From DATGIQ01 sp035295665 (lineage in GTDB: Bacteria > Planctomycetota > Planctomycetia > Gemmatales > Gemmataceae): 42,112 nt of DNA. The notes beneath the pieces were generated by a model. It did not search any database. It was not told the DNA's origin and saw nothing but the letters and a program-made list of their open reading frames with translations. The DNA lies in assembly GCA_035295665.1 (NCBI GenBank), contig DATGIQ010000647.1:1-42112 (forward strand), written 5' to 3'. This document shows, one piece after another, positions 1 to 7,180 of this stretch. Position 1 is the stretch's first letter, and each line of letters starts with the position of its first letter. Position numbers and translations under genes: made by a program.

Positions 1-1
1 G

Positions 2-676
2 GAACTCGTGCGGGCAGTGCTCGACACGGGGAAGCCGACCGTGCTCGTGCTGATCAACGGCCGTCCCCCCGCAATCCCCGAATTGGCGGAGCGGGCCCCG
101 GCCATCATCGAGGCGTGGTACCTGGGGCAGGAGGGCGGCACTGCGGTGGCCGAGGTGCTCTTCGGTGATGTGAACCCGAGCGGTAAGTTGCCGGTCAGCT
201 TCCCCCGCAGCGTGGGGCAGTTACCGCTCTTCTACAACCGCAAGCCTACGGCACGGCGCGGCTACCTCTTCGACTCGACGCAACCGCTCTTTCCGTTCGG
301 GCATGGCCTCTCCTACACAGCTTTCGCATATGCGGCCCCGACGATCGCGCCGGCGCGAATTCCGCCGGACGGGCGGGCTACGGTGTCCGTCGAGGTGACC
401 AATACCGGGGTCCGGGCCGGCGACGAAGTGGTCCAGCTCTATCTCCGTGCGGAGGTGAGCCGTGCCACCCGGCCGGTGATGGAGCTGAAAGGCTTCCGCC
501 GCATCACGCTGGCGCCTGGCGAGCGGCGCCTGGTGACGTTCGAGGTAGGGCCGGAGCAACTCTCGTATCATGGACCCGAGAGGAAGCGCGTCATCGAACC
601 GGGCCGCTTCCAAGTGATGGTCGGGGGTAGTTCCAACGCAGTGAAGGCCGTGGGGCTGGATGTAACTGGGCCGTAG
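2..676 (+). CDS. Glycoside hydrolase family 3 beta-glucosidase-like, C-terminal part (5' truncated by window)
   Basis: This is the 3' part of a GH3 enzyme; the frame is open back to base 2, so the start and the N-terminal catalytic barrel lie upstream. The visible part begins inside the GH3 C-terminal alpha/beta sandwich (motif KPTVLVLINGRPPAI), passes the family signature LFPFGHGLSYT near residue 100, and ends with a fibronectin-III-like domain over about residues 115-215 (EVTNTGVRAGDEVVQLYL, then MELKGFRRITLAPGE). Family members hydrolyse terminal beta-linked glucose, xylose or related sugars from oligosaccharides. Which sugar is used cannot be read here because the catalytic nucleophile lies in the missing part. 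The C-terminus at TGA-less stop TAG near 674 looks natural. Function at family level is confident; specificity is unknown. Confidence 0.93.
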   Translation, partial: ELVRAVLDTGKPTVLVLINGRPPAIPELAERAPAIIEAWYLGQEGGTAVAEVLFGDVNPSGKLPVSFPRSVGQLPLFYNRKPTARRGYLFDSTQPLFPFGHGLSYTAFAYAAPTIAPARIPPDGRATVSVEVTNTGVRAGDEVVQLYLRAEVSRATRPVMELKGFRRITLAPGERRLVTFEVGPEQLSYHGPERKRVIEPGRFQVMVGGSSNAVKAVGLDVTGP

Positions 677-770
677 GCCTCTCTCGCGCGGTCAGAGAAG
701 ACCTGGCTTCATGCGATGGATAAACTAAAGCTTGCACAGGAAGGCGACGAGCTGATTCTTGCTCGCCATC

Positions 771-786
771 GCTGCTGGGTAGCAGC
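771..786 (+). terminator. Weak stem-loop downstream of the GH3 gene
   Basis: GCTGCT and AGCAGC form a perfect 6-bp stem around a GGGT loop about 95 bases after the GH3 stop codon. There is no clear T tract, so this is only a possible terminator. Confidence 0.2.
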
Positions 787-850
787 CCTGTTGCCCTCCC
801 CTCACGGATTGCAGAAACCGCGATTCTTGCTGTAGGGCGTTTCGCCCGGC

Positions 851-1079
851 TCACCGCGCCGGAAGTGGCCGGTCATCCGTGCGCGGGTCCCTGCCGAAGG
901 TCCGCTCGCAAACCTCGCTCCAGGTGTCCTCCAAGCGGGCGTCCTCACAGATTTCCTTGTTGTTCTCAGGAATTGTTCCACATTGACCCGCGGGAAGGAA
1001 TCTGTTCGACGCCAACTCGTTCGCAGACGTTGCCCGGCTTGGCCTTGCCGGTGGCATGCGGTTTCGGACGTGCTGCCAT
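851..1079 (-). pseudogene. Small gene of unknown function, apparently frameshifted
   Basis: An ATG at 1079-1077 is preceded by a textbook ribosome-binding site (AAGGAGG, 5-6 bases upstream). The frame from it (MAARPKPHATGKAKPG...) stops after 37 codons at 966. A neighbouring frame then stays open to a stop at 851 and reads ...CEDARLEDTWSEVCERTFG..., with codons that nearly all end in G or C, as real genes in this window do. The simplest reading is a single small gene of about 75 residues broken by a frameshift near 970-1000, either a real mutation or a base-call error. It is divergent from the OxyR-like gene at 1214. The family is not recognised. Alternatively only the 37-residue peptide is made. 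The rest of the 677-1213 gap shows nothing else clear. Confidence 0.35.
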
Positions 1080-1213
1080 GATGGTCCTCCTTGGTAGGCG
1101 TTGAGAAAGAATGCACGAACGTCACGCATTCCTACAGCCATGGCTACTCTTTGAGGAAACAAGCTGCTATAAGTGAAAATACCCTTTCCGAATGGAAACC
1201 ATAGGAAATGCTT

Positions 1214-2092
1214 ATGGAACTGCACCAGCTTCGCTACTTCGTGGCGGTCGCGCGGACCGGCAACTTCAGCCGCGCCGCGGAGCGCTGTCATGTCTCGCAG
1301 CCTTCCTTGAGTCAGCAGATACTGAAACTGGAGCGACACTTGGGCCAGCGGTTGCTGAACCGGCTGGGCCGGCGCGCCGTGCTGACGGACGCTGGCCGAC
1401 TGCTCCTGGACCGTGCCACGGCCATCCTGGCGGCCGTGGAGGATGCGCACCGCCGGCTCGTGGACGATGCCGGCGCCGGAACTGGCCGGCTCGCCATCGG
1501 CGCCATTCCGACCATCGCGCCGTACCTGCTGCCGCCGGCCCTGAAGCGATTCGCCCGGTGCTATCCCCAGGTCGAGGTGTCCGTTCAGGAAGATGTGACC
1601 CGCAACCTGATTGCCGCGGTCCTGGAAGGAGAGCTGGATTTGGCCCTGGTCGCACTGCCGATCACGGAGGAGCGCCTGGAAGTGGAGCCGCTCTTCAGCG
1701 AGCCACTCCTCGTCGCGGTGCCACACGGCCATCCGCTGACCCGGCGCCGGAAAATCACCGTACAAGACGTGAGCGCGGAGCGGTTCATCCTGCTGAACGA
1801 GATGCACTGCCTGGGTGAGCAGGTTTTAAGCCTCTGTCGCGCCCACGACTGCCAACCGCAAATCGCTTGTCGCAGCGCGCAGATCGCCACGGTCCAAGCG
1901 CTCATTGCCCTTGGGCAGGGAATCTCCCTGTTACCCGAGATGGCCTGTCGCGCCGATCACAGCAAGCGCCTCGTTTATCGGAGGGTTGCTCCTGGTCCTT
2001 CGCAGCGGACGATTGCCGCCATCTGGCATCGGCACAGCTATCACAGTCCGGCCGCGGATCGATTTCTCGCCGGTCTGCGGCACAGCGCGTAA
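1214..2092 (+). CDS. oxyR: LysR-family transcriptional regulator, OxyR-like
   Basis: This is a DNA-binding regulator with an N-terminal LysR winged helix-turn-helix (residues 1-60, motif HVSQPSLSQQILKLE) and a periplasmic-binding-like effector domain (about 90-290). Similarity to OxyR is specific: IGAIPTIAPYLLP matches the start of the OxyR regulatory domain, and the pair HCLGEQVLSLC places two cysteines nine residues apart. With the start used here they fall at residues 199 and 208, the numbering of the peroxide-sensing disulphide of E. coli OxyR. The start at 1214 is preferred to the ATG at 1208 because AGGA at 1203-1206 is 7 bases from 1214 but only 1 base from 1208. OxyR senses hydrogen peroxide and activates antioxidant genes. 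No catalase or peroxiredoxin gene is adjacent, so its targets here are unknown. A redox-insensitive LysR paralogue is less likely. Confidence 0.88.
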   Translation: MELHQLRYFVAVARTGNFSRAAERCHVSQPSLSQQILKLERHLGQRLLNRLGRRAVLTDAGRLLLDRATAILAAVEDAHRRLVDDAGAGTGRLAIGAIPTIAPYLLPPALKRFARCYPQVEVSVQEDVTRNLIAAVLEGELDLALVALPITEERLEVEPLFSEPLLVAVPHGHPLTRRRKITVQDVSAERFILLNEMHCLGEQVLSLCRAHDCQPQIACRSAQIATVQALIALGQGISLLPEMACRADHSKRLVYRRVAPGPSQRTIAAIWHRHSYHSPAADRFLAGLRHSA

Positions 2093-2234
2093 CTATCGGC
2101 TACCACGGATGATTCGGCGTGCAACGCGGAAGCGATGTCTCCGCCCCGTGCTTTCTGGGCGTTCCCAACGGCAGTTCCTGCGATGGCTTCCGTAGTTCTG
2201 TTGGGCTTCATCCCTCATTCCGCCGTAGCCGGGA

Positions 2235-2263
2235 TTGCTTTCCTGCCAGCGCTCGTCTATACT
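2235..2263 (+). promoter_or_regulatory. Putative sigma70-type promoter for the glycosyltransferase pair
   Basis: TTGCTT (2235-2240) and TATACT (2258-2263) are separated by 17 bases, the ideal spacing. They lie 56 bases before the start at 2319. The -10 box matches the consensus at 5 of 6 positions, the -35 at 3 of 6. Predicted by eye only. Confidence 0.4.
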
Positions 2264-2318
2264 CCGCACGTCACGAGATCTGCCTCTTCGAGCCCGCCGC
2301 TTCGAGGGAGGGAACCCG

Positions 2319-3383
2319 ATGGCCTTGGCTCTTCCGGCGCAGGAGCGCGCACTTCCCCGACCTGCCCGTCCACCGCTGTGGCACGGACTCCGCAATACGG
2401 GACAGGTGCTGCGGATTCCCCAGGTCTCTGTCGTCATCGTCAATTATTGCTTGTGGAAAGAGACGGGCCGGCTCGTGCGCCAGCTCTCGGCGGCTCCCTG
2501 CGTCCGGCGGGGAGCCGCCGAGGTCGTGGTCGTCGATAACCATTCCCCAACCCATGCCCTGGCGAAGCGGTTGCGGCGCTGGCCGGGCGTTTCGCTGCGG
2601 CGGTGGGAGCGCAACCGTGGCTTCGCCCAGGCGGTCAACGAAGGGTGCCGCCTCAGCCAGGGAAAATGGCTGCTGCTGTTGAATCCCGATATCAGTGTAT
2701 CGCCTGATTTCCTGGATGGCGTGCTCGCCTTGACCGAGCGCTTATCGATCGAAGAGCCTGATGCGGGCATCGTCGGTTTTGAGCTGCGCAACAGCGATGG
2801 CTCCTGCCAGCTTTCTTCCGGCCCGTTCCCAACGCTGCTGCAAACGTTGGCCCGGTTGGCGTTGCCTCGCACCCGCCGTAAATACCATTTGCTGCCGCTC
2901 CGCCGTCGGTGCCGGGTACCGTGGGTGACCGGCTGCTGCCTCCTCTTGCGACGGGAATGTCTGAACCAGCTCGGCGGCATGGACGGTGATTTCTTCCTGT
3001 ATTACGAGGATGTGGACCTCTGCCGGCGGGCCGCGGACCTGGGCTGGTCGGTCTGCTTCGAGCCCACCCTCCAAGCCATTCATCATCATCCACTCCATTT
3101 GCGGGCCATCCCGGCCTACATGCGTTTGCTCACCCGGCACGCACTGTTGACCTATGCCTCCAAGCATTGGCCGCCGTGGCAGTTCCGCCTGCTGGCTCAT
3201 CTCGTGCAATGGGAGGCCCGGGTGCGCCAGTACGGGGCAAGCCGCCGCAATGATCCCGCCGCGGCCCAGCTTTTTGGCCAGCTGCGAGCCATTGCCCTGG
3301 ACCTGGGCCTCAGCCGGCAGCGCTCGGCCCAACGCCGCCTCCAGCAGGTAATCCGCCGTGAGGAACAACGGCGTGCTTCCTGA
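2319..3383 (+). CDS. Glycosyltransferase family 2 (rhamnosyltransferase-like)
   Basis: This is a 354-residue GT-A fold glycosyltransferase, expected to add a sugar from a nucleotide donor to a cell-surface glycan on the cytoplasmic side. The domain starts near residue 34 with VSVVIVNYCLWKETG, followed by the nucleotide-contact motif VVVDNHSP, the NRGFAQAVNEG segment typical of GT2 rhamnosyl/galactofuranosyl-like enzymes, the metal-binding LLNPD motif (about 120-124) and the acceptor-side YYEDVDLCRRA motif. No membrane helix is evident. The ATG at 2319 is chosen because GAGGGAGG precedes it at good spacing; an in-frame upstream ATG at 2235 overlaps the predicted promoter. The gene overlaps the next GT2 gene by 26 bases, so the two are probably translated together and act in one pathway. 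Donor and acceptor are unknown. Confidence 0.9.
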   Translation: MALALPAQERALPRPARPPLWHGLRNTGQVLRIPQVSVVIVNYCLWKETGRLVRQLSAAPCVRRGAAEVVVVDNHSPTHALAKRLRRWPGVSLRRWERNRGFAQAVNEGCRLSQGKWLLLLNPDISVSPDFLDGVLALTERLSIEEPDAGIVGFELRNSDGSCQLSSGPFPTLLQTLARLALPRTRRKYHLLPLRRRCRVPWVTGCCLLLRRECLNQLGGMDGDFFLYYEDVDLCRRAADLGWSVCFEPTLQAIHHHPLHLRAIPAYMRLLTRHALLTYASKHWPPWQFRLLAHLVQWEARVRQYGASRRNDPAAAQLFGQLRAIALDLGLSRQRSAQRRLQQVIRREEQRRAS

Positions 3384-4359
3384 ACTGGCGATTGTCATTC
3401 CCAGCCACAACCGGCCCGGGCTCCTACACCATTGTCTGCGGACCGTCACCCGTCATGCCCCGCTTCGGACGGAAATCCTCGTCGTGGATGACGGCTCGCC
3501 GTATGGCCGTGCCACTTCCGTGGCCGCGAGATTTGACGGCGTGCGGATCCTTCGCTTGCCGCGCCGGCGCGGATTTTGCGCTGCTGTGAATGCGGGCATT
3601 CACGCAACCCGAAGCCGCATCGTAGAGTTGTTGAACGACGACACCGAAGTGACGGCCGGCTGGGCGGAATCGGCCTTGGCCTGTTTCCGGGATCCCAAGG
3701 TGGCGGCGGCGGCGCCCCTCGTTCTCTGCAAAGGAGAAGGCCGAGCGGACCGTTTTGCGAAGCTCGGCAGATCCGGTCCGCTCACCGTGGACAGCGCAGG
3801 CGACCGTTATTATCTCGGCGGCGTGGCCGGCAAGCGGGGCCACTGCCAACCGCTCGGCGCCGCCTACCTGCACCCGTGCCGGGTGTTCGGCGCCAGCGCC
3901 TCCAGCGGATTCTTTCGCCGGGATGTGCTTCTTCAGGTCGGCGGTTTCCCGGAATCATTCCAGGCGTATTTCGAAGATGTAGACCTGGCGTTTCGCTTGC
4001 ACTGGGCCGGCTACGAGGTGATTTTTGAGCCGGCATCGAGAGTTTACCACCACGTCTCGGCATCGTATGGTCGCCCCAGCCGCCGGCTGCTCGAACAGCA
4101 ATCGCGGAATGAGGAACGGGTCTTTTGGCGGAACCTGCCGGCGCACGCTCTGATCGGTGCCCTGCCCCGACACTTGGCGGTGCTTGTCGCCAAGGCGTGG
4201 CGACGCTGGCAGCGGGGGGAATTATTGCCATTTCTGTGTGGCCGGCTCGGCGTGCTTGGCGAAGTGGCCACGCTCCGCAAACACCGACGTTGGCTGCGGC
4301 AGCTCGGCTCGGCCGGAAGCATGGAAGGTTGGGAGGTCGAGCGGTCGTTTTGGGACTGA
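3358..4359 (+). CDS. Glycosyltransferase family 2
   Basis: This second GT2 enzyme (333 residues) begins with GTG inside the end of the preceding gene, a 26-base overlap that implies translational coupling. The fold motifs are in order: LAIVIPSHNRPG near residue 10, VVDDGSPYG near 43, the NAGIHATRS segment, the ELLNDDTEV aspartates near 95, a SGFFRRDVLLQVGGF segment, and YFEDVDLAFRLHWAGY around residue 210. A basic, tryptophan-rich tail with no clear membrane helix follows. The partner gene has the same architecture, so the two enzymes probably add successive sugars to one surface polysaccharide or glycolipid. No polymerase, flippase or other glycan gene lies in the window, and the substrates cannot be named. 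Confidence 0.9.
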   Translation: MRNNGVLPELAIVIPSHNRPGLLHHCLRTVTRHAPLRTEILVVDDGSPYGRATSVAARFDGVRILRLPRRRGFCAAVNAGIHATRSRIVELLNDDTEVTAGWAESALACFRDPKVAAAAPLVLCKGEGRADRFAKLGRSGPLTVDSAGDRYYLGGVAGKRGHCQPLGAAYLHPCRVFGASASSGFFRRDVLLQVGGFPESFQAYFEDVDLAFRLHWAGYEVIFEPASRVYHHVSASYGRPSRRLLEQQSRNEERVFWRNLPAHALIGALPRHLAVLVAKAWRRWQRGELLPFLCGRLGVLGEVATLRKHRRWLRQLGSAGSMEGWEVERSFWD

Positions 4360-4389
4360 CGGTTGCAGATGAGCTTTGACTGCAATTGA

Positions 4390-4418
4390 TTGATCTTACC
4401 GCATCCTGCCCATACAAT
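4390..4418 (+). promoter_or_regulatory. Putative sigma70-type promoter for the DUF1080 gene
   Basis: TTGATC (4390-4395) and TACAAT (4413-4418) are 17 bases apart and lie 78 bases upstream of the start at 4496. An imperfect hairpin (TTGCAG...CTGCAA, 4363-4385) just upstream could end the glycosyltransferase transcript. Confidence 0.4.
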
Positions 4419-4495
4419 CGGTCTCCGTCCGGTCCCGGTTGCCACTGGGGGAGCCGGAACGGACGCAAGATTACACCCAAGGGAGAAGCACCGTG

Positions 4496-5182
4496 ATGCG
4501 CTGGACCGATTCTCTCCGCTTTCTGACGCTGGTGGCTCTGCTGGCGGGTACCGTCGTGTGGCCGTCGACAACGGTCGCCGAAGACAAGAAGGAAGGCTTT
4601 ACCGAACTTTTCAACGGCAAAGACTTCACCGGCTGGAAGACCTTTTTGAATCCCAAGTCCAAGGACGCCGATCCATCGAAGACCTGGACCGTCAAGGATG
4701 GCGTCATCGTCTGTACCGGTCAGCCGTTTGGCTTCTTCTACACCGATAAGAACTACAAGAATTACGTCCTGGAATACGACTGGCAGTACAAACGTCCCGA
4801 AGGGCTTTCGAACGATGCAACGTTCAAAGGCAACAGCGGCTGCCTAGTGCACATTCACAATCCCGAACAGCCGGTTGTCGGGGGAGTCTGGCCCCAATGT
4901 ATCGAGGTGCAGGGGATGAACTTGAACCACGGCATGCTCCTTTTCTTGAAAACAAAAGGAACCATGACCTTTGACCGGCCGGCCCGGGACAAAGCCACCA
5001 AACCAGTCGGCCAGTGGAACACGACCGAGATTACCTGCAAGGCCGACGGTTCCATCTCAGCCAAGATCAACGGCACCCCCGTGAGCTCCGGGCAAAGCGA
5101 GTTGACCGAAGGCATGATCGGCTTCCAGTCCGAAGGCGCGGAAATTCATTTTCGGAACATCCGGATCAAGCAGCTGAAGTGA
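4496..5182 (+). CDS. Secreted DUF1080 protein (3-keto-disaccharide hydrolase / LamG-like)
   Basis: This 228-residue exported protein is made of one DUF1080 domain, a concanavalin-like jelly roll that is very abundant in planctomycetes. Residues 1-26 form a signal peptide (MRWTDSLRF, hydrophobic LTLVALLAGTVVW, cleavage likely near VAED). The mature part opens with the family hallmark FTELFNGKDFTGWKTF, contains the central GNSGCLVHI and GVWPQCIEVQG segments, and ends with IGFQSEGAEIHFRNIRIKQL, the usual C-terminus. Some family members hydrolyse 3-keto-glycosides and others probably only bind carbohydrate; neither can be chosen from sequence alone. The ATG at 4496 is chosen for its GGGAGAAG ribosome-binding site and because it begins the signal peptide exactly. 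It is a single-gene unit ending at a strong stem-loop. Confidence 0.9.
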   Translation: MRWTDSLRFLTLVALLAGTVVWPSTTVAEDKKEGFTELFNGKDFTGWKTFLNPKSKDADPSKTWTVKDGVIVCTGQPFGFFYTDKNYKNYVLEYDWQYKRPEGLSNDATFKGNSGCLVHIHNPEQPVVGGVWPQCIEVQGMNLNHGMLLFLKTKGTMTFDRPARDKATKPVGQWNTTEITCKADGSISAKINGTPVSSGQSELTEGMIGFQSEGAEIHFRNIRIKQLK

Positions 5183-5205
5183 TCCGTGCCGGGAGCTGGG
5201 TGCAT

Positions 5206-5252
5206 CCTGATCGGCGGCGGTTTGCCGGAGTTACGAACTGCCGCCGATCAGG
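5206..5252. terminator. Bidirectional stem-loop terminator between convergent genes
   Basis: A 17-base arm at 5206-5222 (CCTGATCGGCGGCGGTT) pairs with 5236-5252 with one mismatch around a 13-base loop. It follows the DUF1080 gene and contains the stop codon of the convergent M24 gene, so it can serve both transcripts. Confidence 0.7.
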
Positions 5253-6342
5253 TCAGCGCGATCGTATGGTTGCTGAGCCGTTCGTATCCTGTCTCAGTGA
5301 TGAGATAGTTGTGCTCGATCCGGAGGCCGCCTTGGCCTGGACTGTATAAGCCAGGCTCCAGCGTCACCACGTCGCCGGCCAATACGGTCTCGGTGGCGTG
5401 GCGGACGAAAAAGGGTGCTTCCGGATGGGTCAGGCCAAGGCCGTGCCCGGCATGGTGCGGGAAATACTCGGCCACGCCTGCCGTTTCAAAAACGCCGCGC
5501 ACCGCTTGGTACACCGCCAGGCACTGCGCGCCTGCCCGCAGCTGTTTTTCTCCCGCAGCCATCGCTTCGGTGCAAAGCGCGTACAGACGCTTCTGATCGG
5601 CGCTGGGTTGTCCGCCCACGACCAGTGTGTTCGTGAAGTCGCTGCGGTAGCCGTCGATCACCACCGAATAATCCAGAATCAGCAGATCGCCGGGAGCAAG
5701 GACGCGCTGGGTCGGCGGCCCGCCGCGGCGCTCAGGCCCGGGGGAGACGGCAAAATCACCGTACACAATCACGGCCTGGCCCGCGGCCTGGATGCAGGCG
5801 CTGTTGATGCCGCAATAAACATCCAGCTCCGTCATCCCTGGTTGCACATGGGCACGGGCCCAGGAGTGGCCGGCCTCGGTGGCCCGCATGCAGCGGCGGA
5901 GCGTTTCAATCTCGTCGGGATCCTTTTGGCGGCGCATCTGGGCGACGGTGTTGATCACAACCGACGCATAAGGGTCGCCGACCCGATCATGGAAGCGCAG
6001 CCCGGCGCCGCCCGGATTCACTCGGTCAAGGGCTGCCAATTGTCGAGGTCCGTGAGCGGGGGATTGGCCATCATACCAGTTCACCACCCGCCGCTCATCC
6101 ACATGGGCCGCCTCCACCGATTTGGGCAACCGATTATCATGGATCAGCGTGGCGTGGCCATCATTCCGCAAGAGCAGGAAGCCACCGAAGCCGGCTCCCA
6201 GACTGAACGGATCGACGACAAAATTGCCGAAGTAAATCAGGTGAAGCGGATCCGCCAGGCGAAGGTGATCGCTCTCCGGCTTTGGATCGAGCTGCTGCCA
6301 TAATCGTTGCCGTCGTTGTCGACAACCCGGAGCGCTGAGCAT
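5248..6342 (-). CDS. M24 family metallopeptidase (Xaa-Pro aminopeptidase-like)
   Basis: This 364-residue protein has the two-domain layout of prolidase-type M24 enzymes: an N-terminal creatinase-like domain (about 1-135) and a C-terminal pita-bread domain (about 140-364). All five dinuclear-metal ligands of the family are visible in the right order: Asp224 (ILDYS), Asp235 (RSDFTNT), His300 (HHAGHGLGL), Glu329 (TLEPGLY) and Glu343 (LRIEHNY). An active enzyme is therefore likely, removing the N-terminal residue before proline or splitting Xaa-Pro dipeptides in the cytoplasm. No signal peptide is seen. Its start lies 15 bases after the stop of the upstream gene, so the two form an operon. The exact substrate is not predictable; some M24 members act on creatine or non-peptide substrates. 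Confidence 0.9.
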   Translation of the reverse strand: MLSAPGCRQRRQRLWQQLDPKPESDHLRLADPLHLIYFGNFVVDPFSLGAGFGGFLLLRNDGHATLIHDNRLPKSVEAAHVDERRVVNWYDGQSPAHGPRQLAALDRVNPGGAGLRFHDRVGDPYASVVINTVAQMRRQKDPDEIETLRRCMRATEAGHSWARAHVQPGMTELDVYCGINSACIQAAGQAVIVYGDFAVSPGPERRGGPPTQRVLAPGDLLILDYSVVIDGYRSDFTNTLVVGGQPSADQKRLYALCTEAMAAGEKQLRAGAQCLAVYQAVRGVFETAGVAEYFPHHAGHGLGLTHPEAPFFVRHATETVLAGDVVTLEPGLYSPGQGGLRIEHNYLITETGYERLSNHTIALT

Positions 6343-6357
6343 GATTTCTGCTCCTTC

Positions 6358-6948
6358 CTAACTGTCCTCTCCGTGCGGAGCCGTACTCAGGGCCAGTGCC
6401 CCGCCGAGCAGGAGCATCTTGGCCAGCGGCTGGCCCGCGAGGAGGTCGCTGATCGAGATCAGGCAACGATCCGCGCCGCCCTGTTCCCTTGTGGCCGTGG
6501 CCAACTCCCGGCCATCGGGGGCTAGGAAACTGTAGGTCCGGCCGAAGATATCCTTGATCTCCGCAAACGGCAAATCGTGCCGGTCATAGATCCAGAACCG
6601 AACGCGGCCAACCACGCCGGAACGCATGCCAAATCCCATCAGATGATCGTCGGCGTCGTACACTTTGATCCGGCACCGCCACAAACCGATGGTCCGGTAC
6701 ACGGTGAAGACGAGTGATTCATCTTCGGTCTCGCGGACTTCCAGTGCGGCCGTCCCAATCCGCTTGCTGGGGAGCCAGTGCAGCCAGGGCAGCGGCCTTG
6801 CGGAGCGCTCACGGATAACGCCCATCTGCTCCTGCGTTGGGGGGTCGAAAATATCGTAGACGGCCGGCGTTCCTCCACCGTGCGGCCGTCCCTGGATCAA
6901 GAACCGCTGCAATTCCAAAAGACCAACCTCGGGACTCGAACTAGGCAA
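6358..6948 (-). CDS. Conserved-type protein of unknown function, possibly scramblase/LURP-one-like
   Basis: This 196-residue protein is first in a two-gene operon with the M24 peptidase, 15 bases upstream of it. It has no signal peptide or clear membrane helix; a short hydrophobic stretch (LAKMLLLGGALALS) lies near the C-terminus. The middle is rich in beta-strand patterns with repeated segments of the kind IKVYDADDHLMGFG, FWIYDRHDLPFAEIKD and TYSFLAPDGRELATA. This alternation resembles the tubby-like barrel of scramblase/LURP-one-related proteins, which bind or move lipids. That assignment is only a resemblance and no diagnostic residue confirms it. The start is the first ATG of the open frame. 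Confidence 0.7.
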   Translation of the reverse strand: MPSSSPEVGLLELQRFLIQGRPHGGGTPAVYDIFDPPTQEQMGVIRERSARPLPWLHWLPSKRIGTAALEVRETEDESLVFTVYRTIGLWRCRIKVYDADDHLMGFGMRSGVVGRVRFWIYDRHDLPFAEIKDIFGRTYSFLAPDGRELATATREQGGADRCLISISDLLAGQPLAKMLLLGGALALSTAPHGEDS

Positions 6949-7017
6949 GGCCGGCTACCACCGTGGAAAGGCACGGGACGTTCCTAACGGACGACACCTG
7001 ATCCTGCCGGCCACAAG

Positions 7018-7069
7018 CCTGACACGTCAGCGAAGGACTGCGGTGCCCTTCGCCAGCGCGCCAGGCTCG
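7018..7069. repeat. Dispersed palindromic repeat, copy 1 (REP-like)
   Basis: Arms at 7018-7036 (CCTGACACGTCAGCGAAGG) and 7047-7065 pair at 15 of 19 positions around a 10-base loop. A related 52-base sequence occurs at 10839-10890. This copy lies between divergent genes, so it is unlikely to be just a terminator. Confidence 0.55.
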
Positions 7070-7180
7070 TGTGCTGCCGAATCCCGCACCGAGATATAGA
7101 AATACTACAGCGTCCACGGGAATTTAGACAGGCAACCTGGTTCACCGAAGCTGGGGAACGAACCCCGGCCAAAGGCAAGC

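Noticed and set aside
1145..1180. TTGAGG and TATAAG as an oxyR promoter
   Set aside because: They are only 11 bases apart, too close for a sigma70-type promoter; no better pair was convincing.
1082..1807. Upstream extension of the minus-strand frame ending at 851 into the oxyR gene
   Set aside because: The part opposite oxyR is a mirror frame. Only the segment downstream of the ribosome-binding site near 1085 was kept as a candidate gene.
5398..6303. 301-codon plus-strand frame opposite the M24 gene
   Set aside because: The minus strand carries a complete M24 enzyme with all metal ligands, so the plus frame is a shadow.
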